Assembly: GCA_010672585.1 (NCBI GenBank)
Contig: JAAHGF010000003.1
Location: 341,680-405,679 of the forward strand
Origin: Okeania sp. SIO1I7
GTDB taxonomy: Bacteria > Cyanobacteriota > Cyanobacteriia > Cyanobacteriales > Microcoleaceae
Direction: 5' to 3'
DNA length: 64,000 nucleotides
The notes beneath the pieces were generated by a model that saw nothing but the letters and a program-made list of their open reading frames with translations, was not told the origin of the DNA and did no database searches. The translations under genes were made by a program, and so were the position numbers. Position 1 is the first letter of the stretch. Each line of letters opens with the position of its first letter. Positions 1 to 10,800 of the stretch are shown here, one piece after another.

Positions 1-373
1 AGTTAGAGAAAATGATTTAATAGCAGTAGAAGACCTAAACATTAGAGGTTTAGCTAGAAACACGAAACTATCAAAATCAATTTATGATGTAGCCAGGGGT
101 GCTTTTATTGAAAAATTGAATGCAGTGGCGGTAAAACGCGGTATTCATGTAATCAAAGTTAGCCCTCACAATACATCACAAAATTGTAGTAATTGTGGCC
201 ACAAAGTACCTAAAACTTTATCAGTTAGAACTCATTCTTGTCCTAAATGTAAAACAGTTTTGGATAGAGATGAAAACGCTGCAATTAATATATTAAATAA
301 AGCGTTAAACGAGGTGGGTATCATCTTGTCTGCTTGTGGAGGCTTAGGCGTTAGTCAGCCTGTGTTCGCGTAG
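1..373 (+). CDS. tnpB: TnpB (IS200/IS605 family), C-terminal part only
   Basis: The frame is open from the first base of the window, so only about the last 123 residues are present. TnpB is the RNA-guided nuclease carried by IS605-family elements. Seen: VEDLNIRG near the start (the RuvC-II glutamate region), a CxxC...CxxC zinc ribbon (CSNCGHK, CPKC) and the RuvC-III motif DRDENAAINIL with its aspartate. These are the family's diagnostic C-terminal motifs, and all the catalytic positions in this part are intact. The last residues (ACGGLGVSQPVFA) end just before a hairpin typical of the element's right end. Whether the gene is complete depends on sequence left of the window. Confidence 0.9.
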   Translation, partial: VRENDLIAVEDLNIRGLARNTKLSKSIYDVARGAFIEKLNAVAVKRGIHVIKVSPHNTSQNCSNCGHKVPKTLSVRTHSCPKCKTVLDRDENAAINILNKALNEVGIILSACGGLGVSQPVFA

Positions 374-447
374 CGTTGCGCCAGCAAAACAAGAAACTTC
401 TTTGCTTAAGAAGCTCCCGTTATAATCTCCGATTTAACGGGAGAGAA
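374..447 (+). ncRNA. Right end of the IS605-type element; probable omega-RNA 3' part
   Basis: Directly after the tnpB stop there is a small stem (cttctt...aagaag, about 396-412) and then a strong stem, ctcccgtt (414-421) pairing with aacgggag (436-443). In IS605-type elements the 3' end of tnpB and the right end form the guide (omega) RNA, whose last bases are followed by host DNA. That role is inferred from position and structure; the exact end is not certain. Confidence 0.55.
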
Positions 448-869
448 CTTCACAAAAAGACCTTTTCAAGAAAGCTATAACCTTGTATTTACGTTAATTG
501 CATCTCAAATCTGGTAATTTTTAGCAGAGTTAGATAACCTCAAAAAAACAAATTTTGAACAAGTATAAATGCCTAAGTAATTCTAGCTATTGACAAATAG
601 TACATAAACTTAAGATGTAAATTCCAGACACTCAATATCGGTAGTCGTTGCAACTGTAATAGTATTGATTGAACCTGGGACAAAAGCAACGCTAATAAAA
701 CAAAAATATAGGCTACTCTAGAATCATCCAAAGTAGCCATATATTAATAATTTAAAGAAGAGAAAAAATTTCAGATATAGAAGTCGAAGGAAATGTGAGG
801 GCAGATCAAAAGGTTAAAACTCAGACAACGCCAGATTTTTCCTTCTTCCTTCTTCCTTCTGCTATAGCC
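448..869. other. Spacer with one small inverted-repeat element
   Basis: I see no gene. Positions 774-866 form an element with ends tatagaagtcgaagg and ccttctgctata, containing actcagacaacg and a ttccttc tandem stretch. Related copies lie at about 17502-17590, 33272-33365 and 44396-44456 (some inverted). It lies a few bases from the 3' end of ftsH. Confidence 0.5.
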
Positions 870-2711
870 CTATATTAAAGCAGCCATCTTCACATCATTA
901 GTAGCCAACAACTCCTGTAACTCATCAGAATCTACAGTCTCCTTGTCAACCAACATCTCAGCCAACTTATCCAAAACATGACGGTTCCCTACCAAAACTT
1001 CCTTCGCCCGACGATAAGCTTGCTCTACCAAATTGCGCACCTCATCATCAATAGCAGCAGCAGTTTCCTCAGAAAAATCACGCTCCGCCATAATATCCCT
1101 ACCTAAGAACATATTACCGTTCTGACGACCAAGAGCAACTGGACCAAGGCGATCGCTCATGCCAAACCGAGTCACCATTTGCCTTGCCACACGAGCGACC
1201 TGCTGTAAATCGTTAGAAGCTCCAGTAGTTACCTCTTCATCACCAAAAATAATCTCCTCAGCTAGACGACCGCCCAAAGCTACAGCCATCTGATTTTGTA
1301 GATAAGCACGAGAGTACAAACCAGAGTCCATCCGGTCTTCACTAGGAGTAAACCAAGTCAAACCACCAGCACGACCCCGAGGAATAATACTAATTTTCTG
1401 CACTGGGTCATAATCAGGCATCAACGCTCCGACTAGAGCATGACCAGCTTCGTGATACGCTACAAGTTCCTTGCGCTTCTCGCTCATTACTCGGTCTTTC
1501 TTTTCTGGACCTGCTAATACCCGGTCAATAGCATCATTAACTTCGTCCATAGAGATTTCAGTTAAGTTGCGACGAGCTGCCAGAATAGCTGCCTCATTTA
1601 ATAGATTAGACAAATCTGCTCCAGTAAATCCAGGAGTTCGACGAGCAATTTTTTCTAGGTCTACATCTTTAGAGAGACTCTTACCACGAGCATGAACATT
1701 GAGAATTTCTAGACGACCTGCATAGTCAGGGCGGTCTACTACTACTTGACGGTCAAAACGACCTGGTCGGAGTAGGGCAGCATCTAGAACATCCGGGCGG
1801 TTAGTAGCTGCAATAATAATGATACCTGTGTTACCTTCAAAACCATCCATTTCGGTAAGTAGCTGGTTGAGGGTTTGTTCCCTTTCATCATTACCACCAC
1901 CTAAACCAGCACCCCGTTGACGACCCACCGCATCAATTTCATCTATAAATACGATACAGGGAGCGTTAGATTTTGCTTGTTCAAATAGGTCGCGGACTCG
2001 GGAAGCACCTACACCCACAAACATTTCTACAAATTCTGAACCGGAGATGGAGAAGAATGGTACTCCTGCTTCACCAGCTACTGCTTTTGCTAATAGGGTT
2101 TTACCTGTTCCCGGAGGACCTACTAACAATACTCCTTTGGGAATTTTTGCGCCTACTGCTGTGAAGCGATCGGCATTTTTGAGGAAGTCTACTACTTCTG
2201 TTAGTTCTAGTTTGGCTTGTTCGATACCTGCTACATCGCCGAATGTAACTTGGGTTTGGGGTTCCATTTGGACTCTAGCCTTAGATTTACCAAAGTTCAT
2301 AGCTTGGCTACCTGGTCCACTTTGGGCACGACGTAGTAGGAAAAACAGTCCCACCAATAATAGGACAGGGAAGAATAAACTACTTAATGCTCTAACCCAG
2401 AAACCTTCTTCACTTTGGGGCAGTACGGAAATGTCTACGTTGTTTTTGGTGAGGATGTTAATTAGGTCGGGGTCGTTGGGTAGATTAACGCGGACTATAC
2501 TACCGTCGGCGACTTTGACTCGTGCTGCTGTACGGTCGGCGCTGATGCTGACTCTGTCTACGTTGTTGGTTTCTACCTGCTGAATAAATTGACTATATTT
2601 CCAGGTTTCGTTGGTTTGGGGTTGTTGATCGAAGAATGCTGTTGCTAAGGCGATGACTACTATTGCTAATAAGGCATATAGGCCAGCATTTCTCCACCTT
2701 TTATTATTCAC
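870..2711 (-). CDS. ftsH: ATP-dependent zinc metalloprotease FtsH
   Basis: Membrane-anchored AAA+ protease that extracts and degrades membrane proteins; in cyanobacteria FtsH complexes turn over photosystem II D1 protein. Seen in order: TM1 (about residues 10-27), periplasmic/lumenal segment, TM2 (about 108-127), Walker A GPPGTGKT (198-205), Walker B IDEID (256-260), the second region of homology ending RPGRFDR (315-321), the zinc motif HEAGH (420-424) and a third zinc ligand, Asp 501, in GASNDLQQ. All catalytic residues are present and 613 residues is the normal length. The start is GTG at 2709-2711, supported by aaggag nine bases upstream. The N-terminus resembles the FtsH3 (slr1604-like) type rather than FtsH2; that subtype call is from memory. 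Confidence 0.97.
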   Translation of the reverse strand: MNNKRWRNAGLYALLAIVVIALATAFFDQQPQTNETWKYSQFIQQVETNNVDRVSISADRTAARVKVADGSIVRVNLPNDPDLINILTKNNVDISVLPQSEEGFWVRALSSLFFPVLLLVGLFFLLRRAQSGPGSQAMNFGKSKARVQMEPQTQVTFGDVAGIEQAKLELTEVVDFLKNADRFTAVGAKIPKGVLLVGPPGTGKTLLAKAVAGEAGVPFFSISGSEFVEMFVGVGASRVRDLFEQAKSNAPCIVFIDEIDAVGRQRGAGLGGGNDEREQTLNQLLTEMDGFEGNTGIIIIAATNRPDVLDAALLRPGRFDRQVVVDRPDYAGRLEILNVHARGKSLSKDVDLEKIARRTPGFTGADLSNLLNEAAILAARRNLTEISMDEVNDAIDRVLAGPEKKDRVMSEKRKELVAYHEAGHALVGALMPDYDPVQKISIIPRGRAGGLTWFTPSEDRMDSGLYSRAYLQNQMAVALGGRLAEEIIFGDEEVTTGASNDLQQVARVARQMVTRFGMSDRLGPVALGRQNGNMFLGRDIMAERDFSEETAAAIDDEVRNLVEQAYRRAKEVLVGNRHVLDKLAEMLVDKETVDSDELQELLATNDVKMAALI

Positions 2712-3123
2712 TAGGGTTGCTCCTTCTAATCTTTTTATACTATTGGGACTATTTTTTAATCCAGCTATATTAACTTATGTTAACTGATTTCTAATATAAT
2801 ATCACAGTGGTTGGAGTAACAGGATATGAGTTGTGCTAGTGCTGCTACGCGGAAGTTAAAAGCGAGTGCTAATTGGCGAGGTTTCCTACGGCGCTTTTAA
2901 GGTGCGGAAATAGTTCTGCACACAGCCCCTCCAGAATGTAAGACGCACATCTGACAGTCAATCATTTTTGATTTGCAATTGTTTGAGGATTTTGTAACTG
3001 GTCAGTTATTTCCGCTATCCTGCACTAGCTAAATAAAATATTGATATACCAGTCCTTTTTTGGTTGTCAGATATTGTAGATTTGGAAGGAATAAGGAAGA
3101 GCAAAATTAATTATTACTAATAA

Positions 3124-3229
3124 TAGACATCTCCTCCAAAAGAGGGATTAGGGAGCAGGGAGTAGGGAGAAAGAATTGATGAATCACAGTGGGATAATTG
3201 ATTTGATTTTTTATTATTGGAGATGTCTA
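3124..3229. mobile_element. Small inverted-repeat element, family A (TAGACATCTCC ends)
   Basis: 106 bp with terminal inverted repeats tagacatctcc / ggagatgtcta and an internal ggagtaggg tandem stretch followed by an AT-rich half containing attgat...gatttt. Other copies in the window: 14401-14497, 28607-29216 (interrupted), 42887-43007, 46103-46372 (interrupted), 46382-46516 (broken), 53800-53890 and 56920-57019. The absence of any ORF and the conserved ends indicate a MITE-like non-autonomous element. Confidence 0.75.
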
Positions 3230-3327
3230 ATGATTAGATTTTTTAGGCGACCGGGTTTTGGGAGGTGGGGAAGTACTCAGAGCTATATTTCATAGCTCTT
3301 CTATTGTTTATTTGTTGATTGTGAAAG

Positions 3328-3557
3328 TAATTAGGACTTGTTGATTAAATCTCAAAGTATTTACAGATAAAGGTTTTAACATTTAAGGAGCGAATAAAAG
3401 TACAACTTTTTAAGCTTGAGCGACCAAAAAGTTAAGATTTTGGGCTAACTATGGCAAAAAAATCAAGGGATAAATATATCCGACTACCTGCTCTAAATTC
3501 CCCTTTCCTTCTGACTATTACCCCTGTCATGCATACTTTTTCAGCAAACTCTAATTA
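3328..3557. mobile_element. Small inverted-repeat element, family C (TTAGGGTTTGCTGA ends)
   Basis: Begins taattaggacttgttga and ends tcagcaaactctaatta, so the two ends are imperfect inverted repeats of one another. The interior has a conserved core (aaaatcaaggga). Related pieces occur at 23706-23722, 24561-25110 and 32247-32420. Confidence 0.65.
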
Positions 3558-3639
3558 ATAACTTGATTGTAGATATTTTCAAAAGTTTGAGATAATTAAT
3601 ATATACTGTATGAAATCATTCATCACTTAGGTAAAGAGA

Positions 3640-3738
3640 CTATGTATATCAATATCATAAGTATAGGGAAGAAAAACTATAACGTTAGAGATATTTAGTG
3701 TTGATAATTTATGGATTATTTAAGTCCTGATTATTTTT
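3640..3738 (+). repeat. Single diverged copy of the 76-bp repeat unit
   Basis: Contains agagactatgtat, then gaaaaactataacgtta, then tagtgttga and aagtcctga in the same order as in the tandem array at 22996-23585. It suggests that the array grew from one such unit. Confidence 0.55.
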
Positions 3739-3793
3739 GATTTTTCTGAATAAGGAGGCTTATTTGTAGTGGATAGTTAAGGAGGGAAGGTTG

Positions 3794-4642
3794 ATGATTA
3801 ATTTTGGCGATACTATTGCTTTAAATAAAAAAGCACAATTTTATTACAATCAAGGAAATTTAAAGGAAGCGATCGCCTGGTGCTATGAAGTTATTAAATA
3901 TCAACCAGATTTTGTGGAAGTATATGAAATTCTGGGAAGTTTTCTGCAGTTGAATGGGGATATAAATGCTGCTGTTCGTGCTTATATTAAAGCAACAGAA
4001 GTTTTGCTTGATAATGGTTCAGTTTATAGTAATTTAGACCGCTCTTTATTTGATGAGTATGGTAGTCAAATTTTTCAGTTAATTAATGATAATCCTGGTC
4101 AAATGTCTTTTCAAGAATATGCTTATATTACTAATGTGGTTGGGGGGAAAGTACCTGGTAATTTTCTAATTTTTGGAGTTGGTAAGGATAGTTTACTTTG
4201 GTTGGGGGTAAATAGAGGTGGAAAAACTTTATTTTTGGAGGATGATAAAGATTGGTTGAATCAAGTAAAAGTTGGTTGTGAAAATTCTATTGAGGCTTAT
4301 TTGGTTGAGTATGGTACGAGAGTTTATTTATGGAAAAGTTTACTGGAAGAATATAGTCAAGGAAATGATTGTTTATGGATGGTATTACCTGAGAAAGTTT
4401 TATTTACAAAATGGGATTTTATTTTGGTAGATGCACCAGCAGGATATTCTGAGGAGAAACCAGGGAGAATGAAGAGTATTTATATGGCAGCTAAACTAGC
4501 TATGGAAAGTGGTAATACTGATATATTTATTCATGATTGTGACCGTGAAGTGGAAGATATTTATAGTGATTATTTTTTTGACAAAGGGTATTTAATTAAT
4601 CAAGTTCATAAGCTCAAGCACTATTCTTTGAAAAGGTATTAG
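3794..4642 (+). CDS. TPR protein with a C-terminal DUF579 (IRX15/GXM-like) domain
   Basis: The N-terminal third (about residues 1-75) carries two TPR-like helix pairs (ALNKKAQFYYNQGNLKEAIA). The rest matches, from memory, the pattern of DUF579/Polysacc_synt_4, the family of plant IRX15 and glucuronoxylan 4-O-methyltransferases: GNFLIFGVGKDSLLW, then LFLEDDKDWL, then WDFILVDAPAGY followed by PGRMKSIYMAA, then FIHDCDREVEDIY. A role in sugar O-methylation is therefore plausible but inferred. The start is ATG 3794, with ggaggg about 8 bases upstream; an in-frame TTG at 3791 is less likely. It lies 242 bp before a giant glycosyltransferase/methyltransferase gene on the same strand, which fits a shared glycan pathway. 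Confidence 0.8.
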   Translation: MINFGDTIALNKKAQFYYNQGNLKEAIAWCYEVIKYQPDFVEVYEILGSFLQLNGDINAAVRAYIKATEVLLDNGSVYSNLDRSLFDEYGSQIFQLINDNPGQMSFQEYAYITNVVGGKVPGNFLIFGVGKDSLLWLGVNRGGKTLFLEDDKDWLNQVKVGCENSIEAYLVEYGTRVYLWKSLLEEYSQGNDCLWMVLPEKVLFTKWDFILVDAPAGYSEEKPGRMKSIYMAAKLAMESGNTDIFIHDCDREVEDIYSDYFFDKGYLINQVHKLKHYSLKRY

Positions 4643-4666
4643 GTGGTAGGTGTTAGGTGGTAGGCT

Positions 4667-4789
4667 TAACGAAGTCAGAAGTCAGAAGTCAGAAGTCAGA
4701 AGTTATTTTTGTAACGGGGATGCGTGAGCAACTCTCCAAAAATATTTCGCCTTAAAAGGCGGGGTTTTAGACCCACATTATTTTGATAA
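4667..4789. repeat. Long repeat, inverted partner of 33524-33682
   Basis: Contains four gtcagaa heptamers, then ggggatgcgtgagcaactct, a tttcgccttaaaaggcgg hairpin and ggttttagaccc...attattttgataag. The same sequence is present in reverse orientation at 33524-33682 with only an extra GC-rich stretch in its middle. Confidence 0.8.
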
Positions 4790-4827
4790 GAAATCAAAAG
4801 TGAATATTTTTCAATTAAAATTAATAA

Positions 4828-4863
4828 AGCTGATAGCTGATAGCTGACTGCTGAATGCTTACC
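4828..4863 (-). repeat. Solo end of a family F element
   Basis: Carries tandem agctgat heptamers ending in gctgaatgcttac, the terminal repeat of the family F elements at 17813-17994 and elsewhere. No opposite end is seen nearby. It places an ATG (4855) in frame with the downstream giant gene, which is probably not the true start. Confidence 0.6.
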
Positions 4864-4884
4864 TTAAACTTTAGCTGGAAAAAA

Positions 4885-7800
4885 ATGCTAAAAATTCTGC
4901 ATATTATTCAACAACTTTCCTGTGGTGGTGCTGGTCGCTCAATGGTGGCAACTGCTAAATATTCGTCTCGAATGGGTGTAATACAACAACATCGAGTTCT
5001 GAGTTTATTACCAGCAGAAACAGAGGCAGTTTCACTAGGGAATAATGAAGGGATGTATGTAATAAATCAACCTAATAAAGAAATTATTTGCAGTGAAATA
5101 GAGGCGGCGGACATTGTAAATATTCATTTTTGGAATAATCCAGAAATCTATGAATTATTACGCTCTGAACTTCCGGCAATGCGGTTGGTATTTTGGTTTA
5201 AAATAATTGGGGATAGAGCGCCTCATATTATTACAAAGGAGTTACTGGAATATGCTGATTTTTCTATAGTAACAAGTCCTTATACTCTGGAATTACCTGT
5301 ATTTGAAAGTTTATCTTCAGCAAATAAAATTTCAAGTACTTCTGTGGTTTATGGGATTGCAGATTTTGATAGACTTGAGGATTTTCAGCCACAATTTCAC
5401 GATACATTTAATGTTGGCTATATTGGTACAGTTGATTTGGCGAAAATGTACTCTAATTATGTGGGAATGAGTGCTAAAGTTAATGTTCCAAATGTGAAAT
5501 TTATTGTCTGTGGTGGTATTAATAATTATTTACGACAAGAAGCGGAAAAGTTAGGTGCAGTAGAGCGTTTTGAGTTTAGGGGTTACGTTGAAGATATTAA
5601 GTCGGTATTAGAAGTTTTAGATGTTTTTGGTTATCCATTGTGTGAAGATACTTATGCTACTTCAGAGAAGAGTTTGCAAGAGGCAATGTGGGTTGGAGTG
5701 CCACCTGTGGTTTTCCCTTTTGGCGGAATTAAAAGATTAGTTATTCATAATCAAACTGGTTTAGTTGTTAATAATGAAACGGAATATAAAAATGCTATAG
5801 AATACCTCTATTTTCACCCAGAGGAAAGGATGAGATTAGGTCGCAATGCTCAAGAATATGCGCGACAAAATTTTAGTCCTGAAAGTTCTACAAACAAGAT
5901 TAATGAAATTTACGACTATCTCCTAAAACAGCCAAAAAGAAAACGTCAATGGGATAGAAATAAATTATCTGGCGCGGAATTATTTATTCAATCTTTAGGG
6001 GAAACCGCAGAAAATTTTTCTGTGAGTATTAAGTCTGAAAATATTTCAGAATTATTAGTTGCGGAGAATCAGATTTCTCATTCTTCTCCTGTACTTTGTA
6101 ATAGATATGGAGGTGGAATTTTTCATTATCGAGATTATTATTCAAAAGATGGTTATTTGAGATTATGGTCGGGATTAGTACTGCAAAAACAGGGTCAGCA
6201 TCATCAAGCTATTTCTGAGTTTACAGCAGCTATAAATTTGGGTTGTAATAACTGGAGAGTAGGGTATTATTTGGCAATTTCGGCAGAGAAAGTTAATGAT
6301 TTTGACTTGGCAGAAAAAGTTTTGCGTCAAGTAGTACAAAAAGCACCTAGTTTTACTCCTGCTACAGAAATATTGCAGAAAATATTAGGGAGGAAAGAAA
6401 GATTACAACTTTCCACGGATGGTATTAAGTCTCAAGACAAAGCTGAAAATTTTGTAGAAAGGAAAAATAATATCTCCCTTGCTTCATCTGAACCGATAAA
6501 TACAGCACAACTTTCCTTTCAACGTCAGTTTTGGAATGTTAATTCTTTAGAGGAGGCGATGTTTGAACGAGTTTTTACTGATGAAAAAATTAATGGGATG
6601 TCTCCTTCAGAAAAAAATCTGGCGTGGCAAAATTCAATCTTAAGTTCTACGGAAAAAATTATTCAAGGTATACCAATAAAATCAGAGTGGAAAGTTTTAG
6701 AAATAGGTTGTGGTGTAGGTCGTTTAATTCAACCTTTACGGAAAATATTTGCACAGGTAGATGGTGTAGATATTTCGGAAAATATGATTCAGTTTGCCCG
6801 GCAATATTTGGCAGATGGTAAACAAAATGGAGAGGTATATGTTAATAATGGTTGTGATTTACAAGCACTAAGTTCTGAAAGTTACGACTTTGTTTATTCC
6901 ACAATAGTTTTTCAGCACATCCGTTCTATTTCCATTGTCAAAAGTTATTTTCGAGAAATATTTCGGGTATTAAAACCAGGGGGATATTTTAGAATTCAAG
7001 TACATGACCACAGTGCTAAAAGTTTGGGAAATTTTGACGAGGAAGGGTCGAAAGATCAACAATATTATTTTTCTGGTAATGCTTATACTGAAGAACAACT
7101 AAAAGATTTGCTCCAGGAAGCTGGTTTTAATTTAGTTTCTCTAAAATCTACTAAACCTTGGATTTGGGCAACAGTCAAACGCCCAGAAAAAATAGAAGTA
7201 TTTAGAGAAGAAGCTAGTCAAAGTAAATTAGAATCCCAGTTAATTTCAATGGCTAATTCAACAGTTGAAAATCTCGAGCAAAATCCAACTAAAATTGCAC
7301 CAATAAACGATCGACAACTGGAATTACAACGCCAATTTTGGAATGTTAATTCTATAGATGAAGCTATGTTTGGGCGGGTATTAGTTTATGAAGGAATAGA
7401 GACACTTTCTCCAGAAGAAAAAAAGAAAGCTTGGGAAAAGTCAATAGAAAACTGGATACCAAAAATTATGGGAGATATCCCCGTAAAACCAGAGTGGAAA
7501 GTATTAGAAATTGGTTGTGGTGTAGGTCGTCTGATTAAGTATTTACGAGAAACATTTGCACAGGTGGATGGTGTAGATATTTCCGAAAATATGATTCAGT
7601 TTGCCCGGCAATATTTAGTTGATGCTAAACAGAATGGAGAGGTATATGTCAATAATGGTTGTGATTTACAAGTACTAAGTTCCGAAAGTTATGACTTTGT
7701 TTATTCCACAATAGTTTTTCAGCACATCCGTTCTATTTCCATTGTCAAAAGTTATTTTAGTGAAATATTTAGGGTGTTAAAACCAGGGGGATATTTTAGA

Positions 7801-10800
7801 ATTCAAGTACATGACCACAGTGCTAAAAGTTTGGGAAATTTTGACGAGGAAGGGGCGAAAGATCAACAATATTATTTTTCTGGTAATGCTTATACTGAAG
7901 AACAACTAAAAGATTTGCTCCAGGAAGCTGGTTTTAATTTAGTTTCTCTAAAATCTGCTAAACCTTGGATTTGGGCAACTGTTCAACGCCCAGAAAAAAT
8001 AGAAGTACTTAGAGAAGAAATTAGTCAAAGTAAATTAGAATCCCAGTTAATTTCAATCACTAATTCAAAAGTTGAAAATCTCCCTCAAAATCCAACTAAA
8101 ATTGCACCAATAAACTATAAGCAACTGGAATTGCAGCGCCAATTTTGGAATGTTAATTCTATAGATGAAGCTATGTTTGGGCGGGTATTAGCTTATGAAG
8201 GAATAGACACACTTTCTCCAGAAGAAAAAAAGCAAGTTTGGGAAAAGTCAATACAAACTTGGATACCAAAAATCATGGGAGATATCCCCGTAAAACCAGA
8301 GTGGAAAGTATTAGAAATTGGTTGTGGTGTAGGTCGTTTAATTCAACCTTTGCGGAAAATATTTGCACAGGTAGATGGTGTAGATATTTCCGAAAAAATG
8401 ATTCAGTTTGCCCGGCAATATTTGGCAGATGGAAAACAGAATGGAGAGGTATATGTTAATAATGGTTGTGATTTACAAGCACTAAGTTCTGAAAGTTACG
8501 ACTTTGTTTATTCCACAATAGTTTTTCAGCACATCCGTTCTATTTCTATTGTCAAAAGTTATTTTCGAGAAATATTTAGGGTGTTAAAACCAGGGGGATA
8601 TTTTAGAATTCAAGTACATGACCACAGTGCTAAAAGTTTGGGAAATTTTGACGAGGAAGGGTCGAAAGATAAGCAATATTATTTTTCTGGTAATGCTTAT
8701 ACTGAAGAACAACTAAAAGATTTGCTCCAGGAAGCAGGTTTTAATTTAGTTTCTCTAAAATCTGTTAAACCTTGGATTTGGGCAACTGTTCAACGCAAAG
8801 CAAAACCAACAACTTTACCCAAAGTATCGGCGATTATTTCTACATATAATTCTGAAAAATTTATGCGGGGTTGTCTGGAAGATTTAGTCAATCAAACTCT
8901 CTATAAAAAAGGTAAGTTAGAAATTCTCATTATTGACAGCGCATCCGAAGAGAAAGAAGGAGCGATCGCTCAAGAGTTTCAAACAAAATATCCCCACATA
9001 ATTTATCAAAGGACTCCAGAAAGGGAGAGTATTTATGCTGCTTGGAATCGTGGGATAAAAATTGCTAAGGGGAATTATATTACTAATGCTAATACAGATG
9101 ACCGACACCGACCAGATGCTTTGGAGTTTATGGCAAATTATTTGGATAATAATCCTCAGACATCTTTAGTATATGGAGACCAATTAGTTACTACTTTTCC
9201 TAATGATTCTTGGGCAACAACTCAAGCAGATAAATGTTGGAATTGGCCGGAGTTTGACTATCAAGAATTAGAGCGACGTTGTATTATTGGTCCTCAACCA
9301 ATGTGGAGAAAATCTCTACATGAAAGGTATGGATATTTTCGTTCTGAATTTAGGGTTGCGGGTGATTATGAATTTTGGCTAAGGATTGGTAAAAATGAAA
9401 AATTTGTTCGTTTGCCAGAAATTTTAGGGTTGTATTTTGAGAATGAACAAGGTTTAGAAAAAAGCTCTTCAATAGCTCATATCGAAACACAAGCAATTTG
9501 GAAAATATATGGAATTATAGACCGTAAAGTGAAACAAAAAATATCTATACCTGTACCAATAAATACTTTAGAAATTAATAACTCACCGTCTATCAAAACT
9601 ATGCTAAGTACAGAAAAAAAATTCCATATATTGTTATACACAGATGAGCCAGGTATTTATGGGGTAGGGCAGTGTAATCACTCAATTTTATGTGAATTAA
9701 TAAAATGTGGTTATATAGTTAGTTGTGTGCAAAGTAGAGCTTCTAATTATTTAACCGAACAGCAACAAAAATTAGGTATTCAACATTTTTGGCTAGAGTA
9801 TGACACGGTAAAAAATTTTTCCCAAACCTTAACTAATTTAGCTGAAGCGAAACAACTTTTAACCACAATTAAAGCAGATACAATTATTTTTAGTGATTGT
9901 TGCCCTTTTTCAAATCTGGCAGCTAAACAAGTAGCAATTCAACTAGAAATACCCTTCGTTGTGCTGGTAAATTTTGCAGCACCCTATTTAGCTAAACGTT
10001 TCCATTCTTACCTAGGAAAATTATCAGAAATATATGCTTATTCGCGACAGACAATTGCAGTTTCTCAGGAAAACTTACATCAATTATGGGAACTTTTTCA
10101 ATTACCAAAACAATGTGGTAAAGTAATCTATAATGGTCGTCCTAGTAAGTATTTTACTCCAATAAATGCTGAGGTGCGTGGTCGCCTTCGCCAACAATTA
10201 GGTATTCCAGAAAATGCGGTTGTCTGTTTTACTTCAGCTCGTTTAGAAGCTATTAAAGGATATCAGTATCAGTTAGAAACTATTAAATTTTTAAAGGAAA
10301 GTAATGTTTGGTCTCAAATTTATTTTGTTTGGGTTGGTAGTGGTAGTTTAGAAAGTCAATTAAAAACAGAAATTTCACAACTTGGAGTAACTGATAAAGT
10401 TAAACTTTTGGGAGAGCGTGATGATATTCCAGAATTACTTGAAATTGCAGATATATTTGTTTTTCCTTCTCAGTTTGAAGGAATGCCTTTAGCTATTATA
10501 GAAGCAATGGCAAAAGGATTACCAGTAGTTGCTTCAGCAGTTAGTGGTATTCCAGAAGAGTTGGGAGAAACAGGTAAACTTTTACCAGATCCAAAAATTG
10601 ATTCTCAGGCTACAGTAAAAGAGTTAGTAGAAACAATTCAAGAGTGGACTCTTAATCCTAATTTACGGTACTCTATTGCTGAAACTTGCCAACAAAGAGC
10701 AGAAAAAATGTTTACTGAAGAAAGAATGTTGACAGAAACTTTAGAAGTCATAAAAAGTACATTGCCAAAACAAAAACCACTGGTTTCTGTGATAATTCCA

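Larger units (their letters stand above)
2712..3793. other. Long spacer between ftsH and the TPR-DUF579 gene
   Basis: No gene is supported. It holds two inverted-repeat elements (3124-3229 and 3328-3557), one diverged copy of the 76-bp unit that is tandemly amplified near 23 kb (about 3640-3738), and presumably the ftsH promoter near its left end. Confidence 0.6.
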
